Assembly (NCBI RefSeq): GCF_965638725.1
Contig: NC_134949.1
Location: 16,862,951 to 16,926,950 of the forward strand
Length of the DNA stretch: 64,000 nt
Reading direction: 5' to 3'
Origin: Aptenodytes patagonicus
Lineage: Eukaryota > Chordata > Aves > Sphenisciformes > Spheniscidae
Shown here: piece by piece, positions 61,971-64,000 of the stretch
How the letters are laid out: each line of letters begins with the position of its first letter
How positions within the stretch are numbered: the stretch's first letter is position 1
Position numbers and translations under genes: made by a program
The notes under the pieces: generated by a model
Seen by the model: only the letters and a program-made list of their open reading frames with translations
Told to the model about the DNA's origin: nothing
The model's database searches: none

Positions 61971-64000
61971 CTGTAAATCAAAAGACAAGAGAGAAACAGT
62001 TGGCATCCTTCAAGACAGAGGTTAAGAGGAGAAATGATGCTATGTTGCGGTGATGGCGCAAGACAGCTAGTCCCTCTTCCACTGAGCTATTTTTGATCTA
62101 CTATGGAGTAAAAGCCAGTCTAGGGGAGTTACTATGAAGCAGCTGATAATACTGTAAAATCACAACGTACCCTTGTTGTGGGGTAGGCACCTTATCTCAG
62201 TGCCTGCACTCAAAGGCAGCACTTCCACACTGCTACGGCATTACACAGGTGAGAGATGTTCCTAGAAAGGTGAGCTTAGGATCTCTACTGGTACAGTTCT
62301 GCTGATGAGTGGGTGGACAGAGCAGGAAGTATGAGGGCAACACTTGCTGCAGATGTTTTCAACATATCCTTGATTACCTGCTTCTAATTAACAGATTAAA
62401 CACAGAGGAAAAGGCTGGGAGGCAAGAGGAAATATTAATTAATTATAAATACTCCAGGGCCAGATTATTCAGCTGTCTCAGCTATGCAGCCTTTTCACAG
62501 GGAGAAAGCTTGTGTGGAATTGCCTAAATCATCTGCCTTAAATATCACAAGGTGACAGCTGAAGAGTTGCCCTCCTCTCTAACCTTGCACAAACACAGCT
62601 CCTATAGGGAGACACCGATGACAGCTTTCAATGGAAAGCACTTTGCTGATGGAAAATAGGGGAACAGCCACCCTTTGGGCTTTTAAAGTAGTCACCTCAG
62701 GTAACAGGAGCTACAGTACCATGGATTAGTTGATCCCACTGATTAGAAGCACAAATTAAGCCATGGAAGCTCTGTGCTATTTTCAGCACCTCATATGGCA
62801 CCTCTACCATGCATAGCACCTTGTAGCAGGATCTACAGTCAGCCCCTGCCTGATGTCCTCACTGAGGGGCACACTGGTGAAGTTCATGGCAGCTTTTTGC
62901 AAGTGGAAGCAGGCCTTAGAGACTGGGTACAACCACCATAGACTGGCACCCAGCCTTGTATCTTGTCATGCACTGAGCCCATGTGGATGGTCAGTGAGAT
63001 GACCGGGGTTAAGTCTCCTTCCTCTTCTGCTCCACACTACCATATCTGCTTACTCTTCTGGATTTTCTTGTAGTGAGAGAGATCATGTATATACAAATGT
63101 GTACATGTTACTTTAAAATGGCAAGTCCTTAGAAAAAGGTAGAAGGACAGCATCATTGCAGAAGATGGAGTCAAGTTGATATGAAGTTCCATTTTTTGAA
63201 GGAAAAAAACCCCAAACCCCAAATTCTGGTATCTCTGCCTTGCCGGTTTCTATAAGGGGAAAGGCTGTGTGTGGGAGAGCGCAGGGGTTGGGGGATGTAT
63301 GCTGTATGCAAGCCCTTCAGCTCCCTATTTGTGAGAAACAAGATGTTAGTGACTAGTGGACTACCGCTAGCCAAGCCAGAGGTGTAACTTGACTTGCCCT
63401 TCTCTAAGGTGTGGTTACCCAACCACCCTACCCTGGGGTGAGTGCAGGCAGCCCCAAAGGGCAGTCCCTCTCCCCCCTGCTCCAGGCTGTGATCTCCCCT
63501 TTGCAGTCACACTCAGTCCTCCATGAATGCTAGTGGGAGCATATGGTGGAACAACTGCAGCTTGGCGTGCTCTTGAAACCCAGACAGCAATTTAAATCGG
63601 TTTGCCACCAGACATAGATGTCCCCAGCCTGCTTAAAACTTGAATCCGGTGCTTGAGCTCTGGCTGTCTGGGCCAGGACATGATTCATCAGCCCACACTG
63701 CACTGCACCAATGTAAAAGTAACCGGGACATCAGTGTTGAGCACGATCATTTCCTCCTTCTGCTCCATGCCTGCAAAAGTCAGCCCTCCTCTACCCTGCC
63801 AATCTTCACGACGACCTCAACTTCCAACTTCTTTGCTAGTGGTTTTCTAGACTGTTGCTGAGATTTTTAAGTCCACCTGCCTCTGGAGAGCGGAGCCAGG
63901 ATGCAAACCTTGCAGGCTTCCCACCTGCTGGAGGCTGGGAATGCAGTTTGCAAGCGTTTCAGCTCGGCTCCTGGGAGAACTGGACTGGCATGGCAATTAG
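61971..64000 (-). other. CELSR1 intron continuing beyond the window
   Basis: I looked for the preceding EGF exon (expected to end in a Cys-Glu-Gln-type codon split before the laminin-G) and did not find it. The interval has no repeat or gene I can support. Confidence 0.65.

Overview
This is vertebrate, almost certainly bird, genomic DNA. The pointers are compact introns with canonical GT-AG splice sites, several CR1 LINE copies, and one complete solo LTR of the abundant avian ERVL-like type. That LTR family is, from memory, widespread in Neoaves. There are no bacterial-type operons, CRISPR arrays or rRNA genes, and no tRNA gene that I can support. Most long open frames are chance or antisense frames over introns, UTRs or old repeats.

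Layout. (1) About 1-3,200, plus strand: the last four coding exons of TRMU (MTU1), the mitochondrial tRNA 2-thiouridylase, ending in TAA at 3116-3118 with poly(A) signals just after. (2) About 3,200-19,200: a roughly 16 kb convergent intergenic spacer. It holds an internally deleted CR1 (about 4.92-6.08 kb, minus), a 550 bp solo LTR (9421-9970), a 28-base poly(T) tract with an antisense AATAAA beside it, a short degenerate telomere-like block (about 14,556), and an old plus-strand CR1 with reverse-transcriptase sequence (about 16.56-17.48 kb). (3) About 19,200-61,970, minus strand: the 3' part of CELSR1, an adhesion GPCR and Flamingo-type cadherin. I could place 26 consecutive coding exons. 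They join in frame and encode about 1,350 C-terminal residues: second laminin-G, two EGF, laminin-EGF, hormone-receptor motif, GAIN/GPS, seven transmembrane helices and cytoplasmic tail. (4) About 61,971-64,000: intron leading to the upstream CELSR1 exons, including the cadherin region, which lie outside the window.

TRMU and CELSR1 lie tail to tail, as on human 22q13. Their functions are unrelated (mitochondrial tRNA modification versus planar cell polarity); the neighbourhood is conserved synteny, not a functional cluster.

I found no undescribed multi-gene system. The most interesting observations are a cleavage-competent-looking GPS tripeptide (His-Ile-Thr) in this CELSR1, where mammalian CELSR1 as I recall it lacks the nucleophile; a dense CpG cluster inside the probable CELSR1 3' UTR; a perfect CRE palindrome beside the TATA-like box of the solo LTR; an inverted pair of tRNA-derived SINE-like sequences; and the apparent retrotransposition-like poly(A) end at 11.8 kb.
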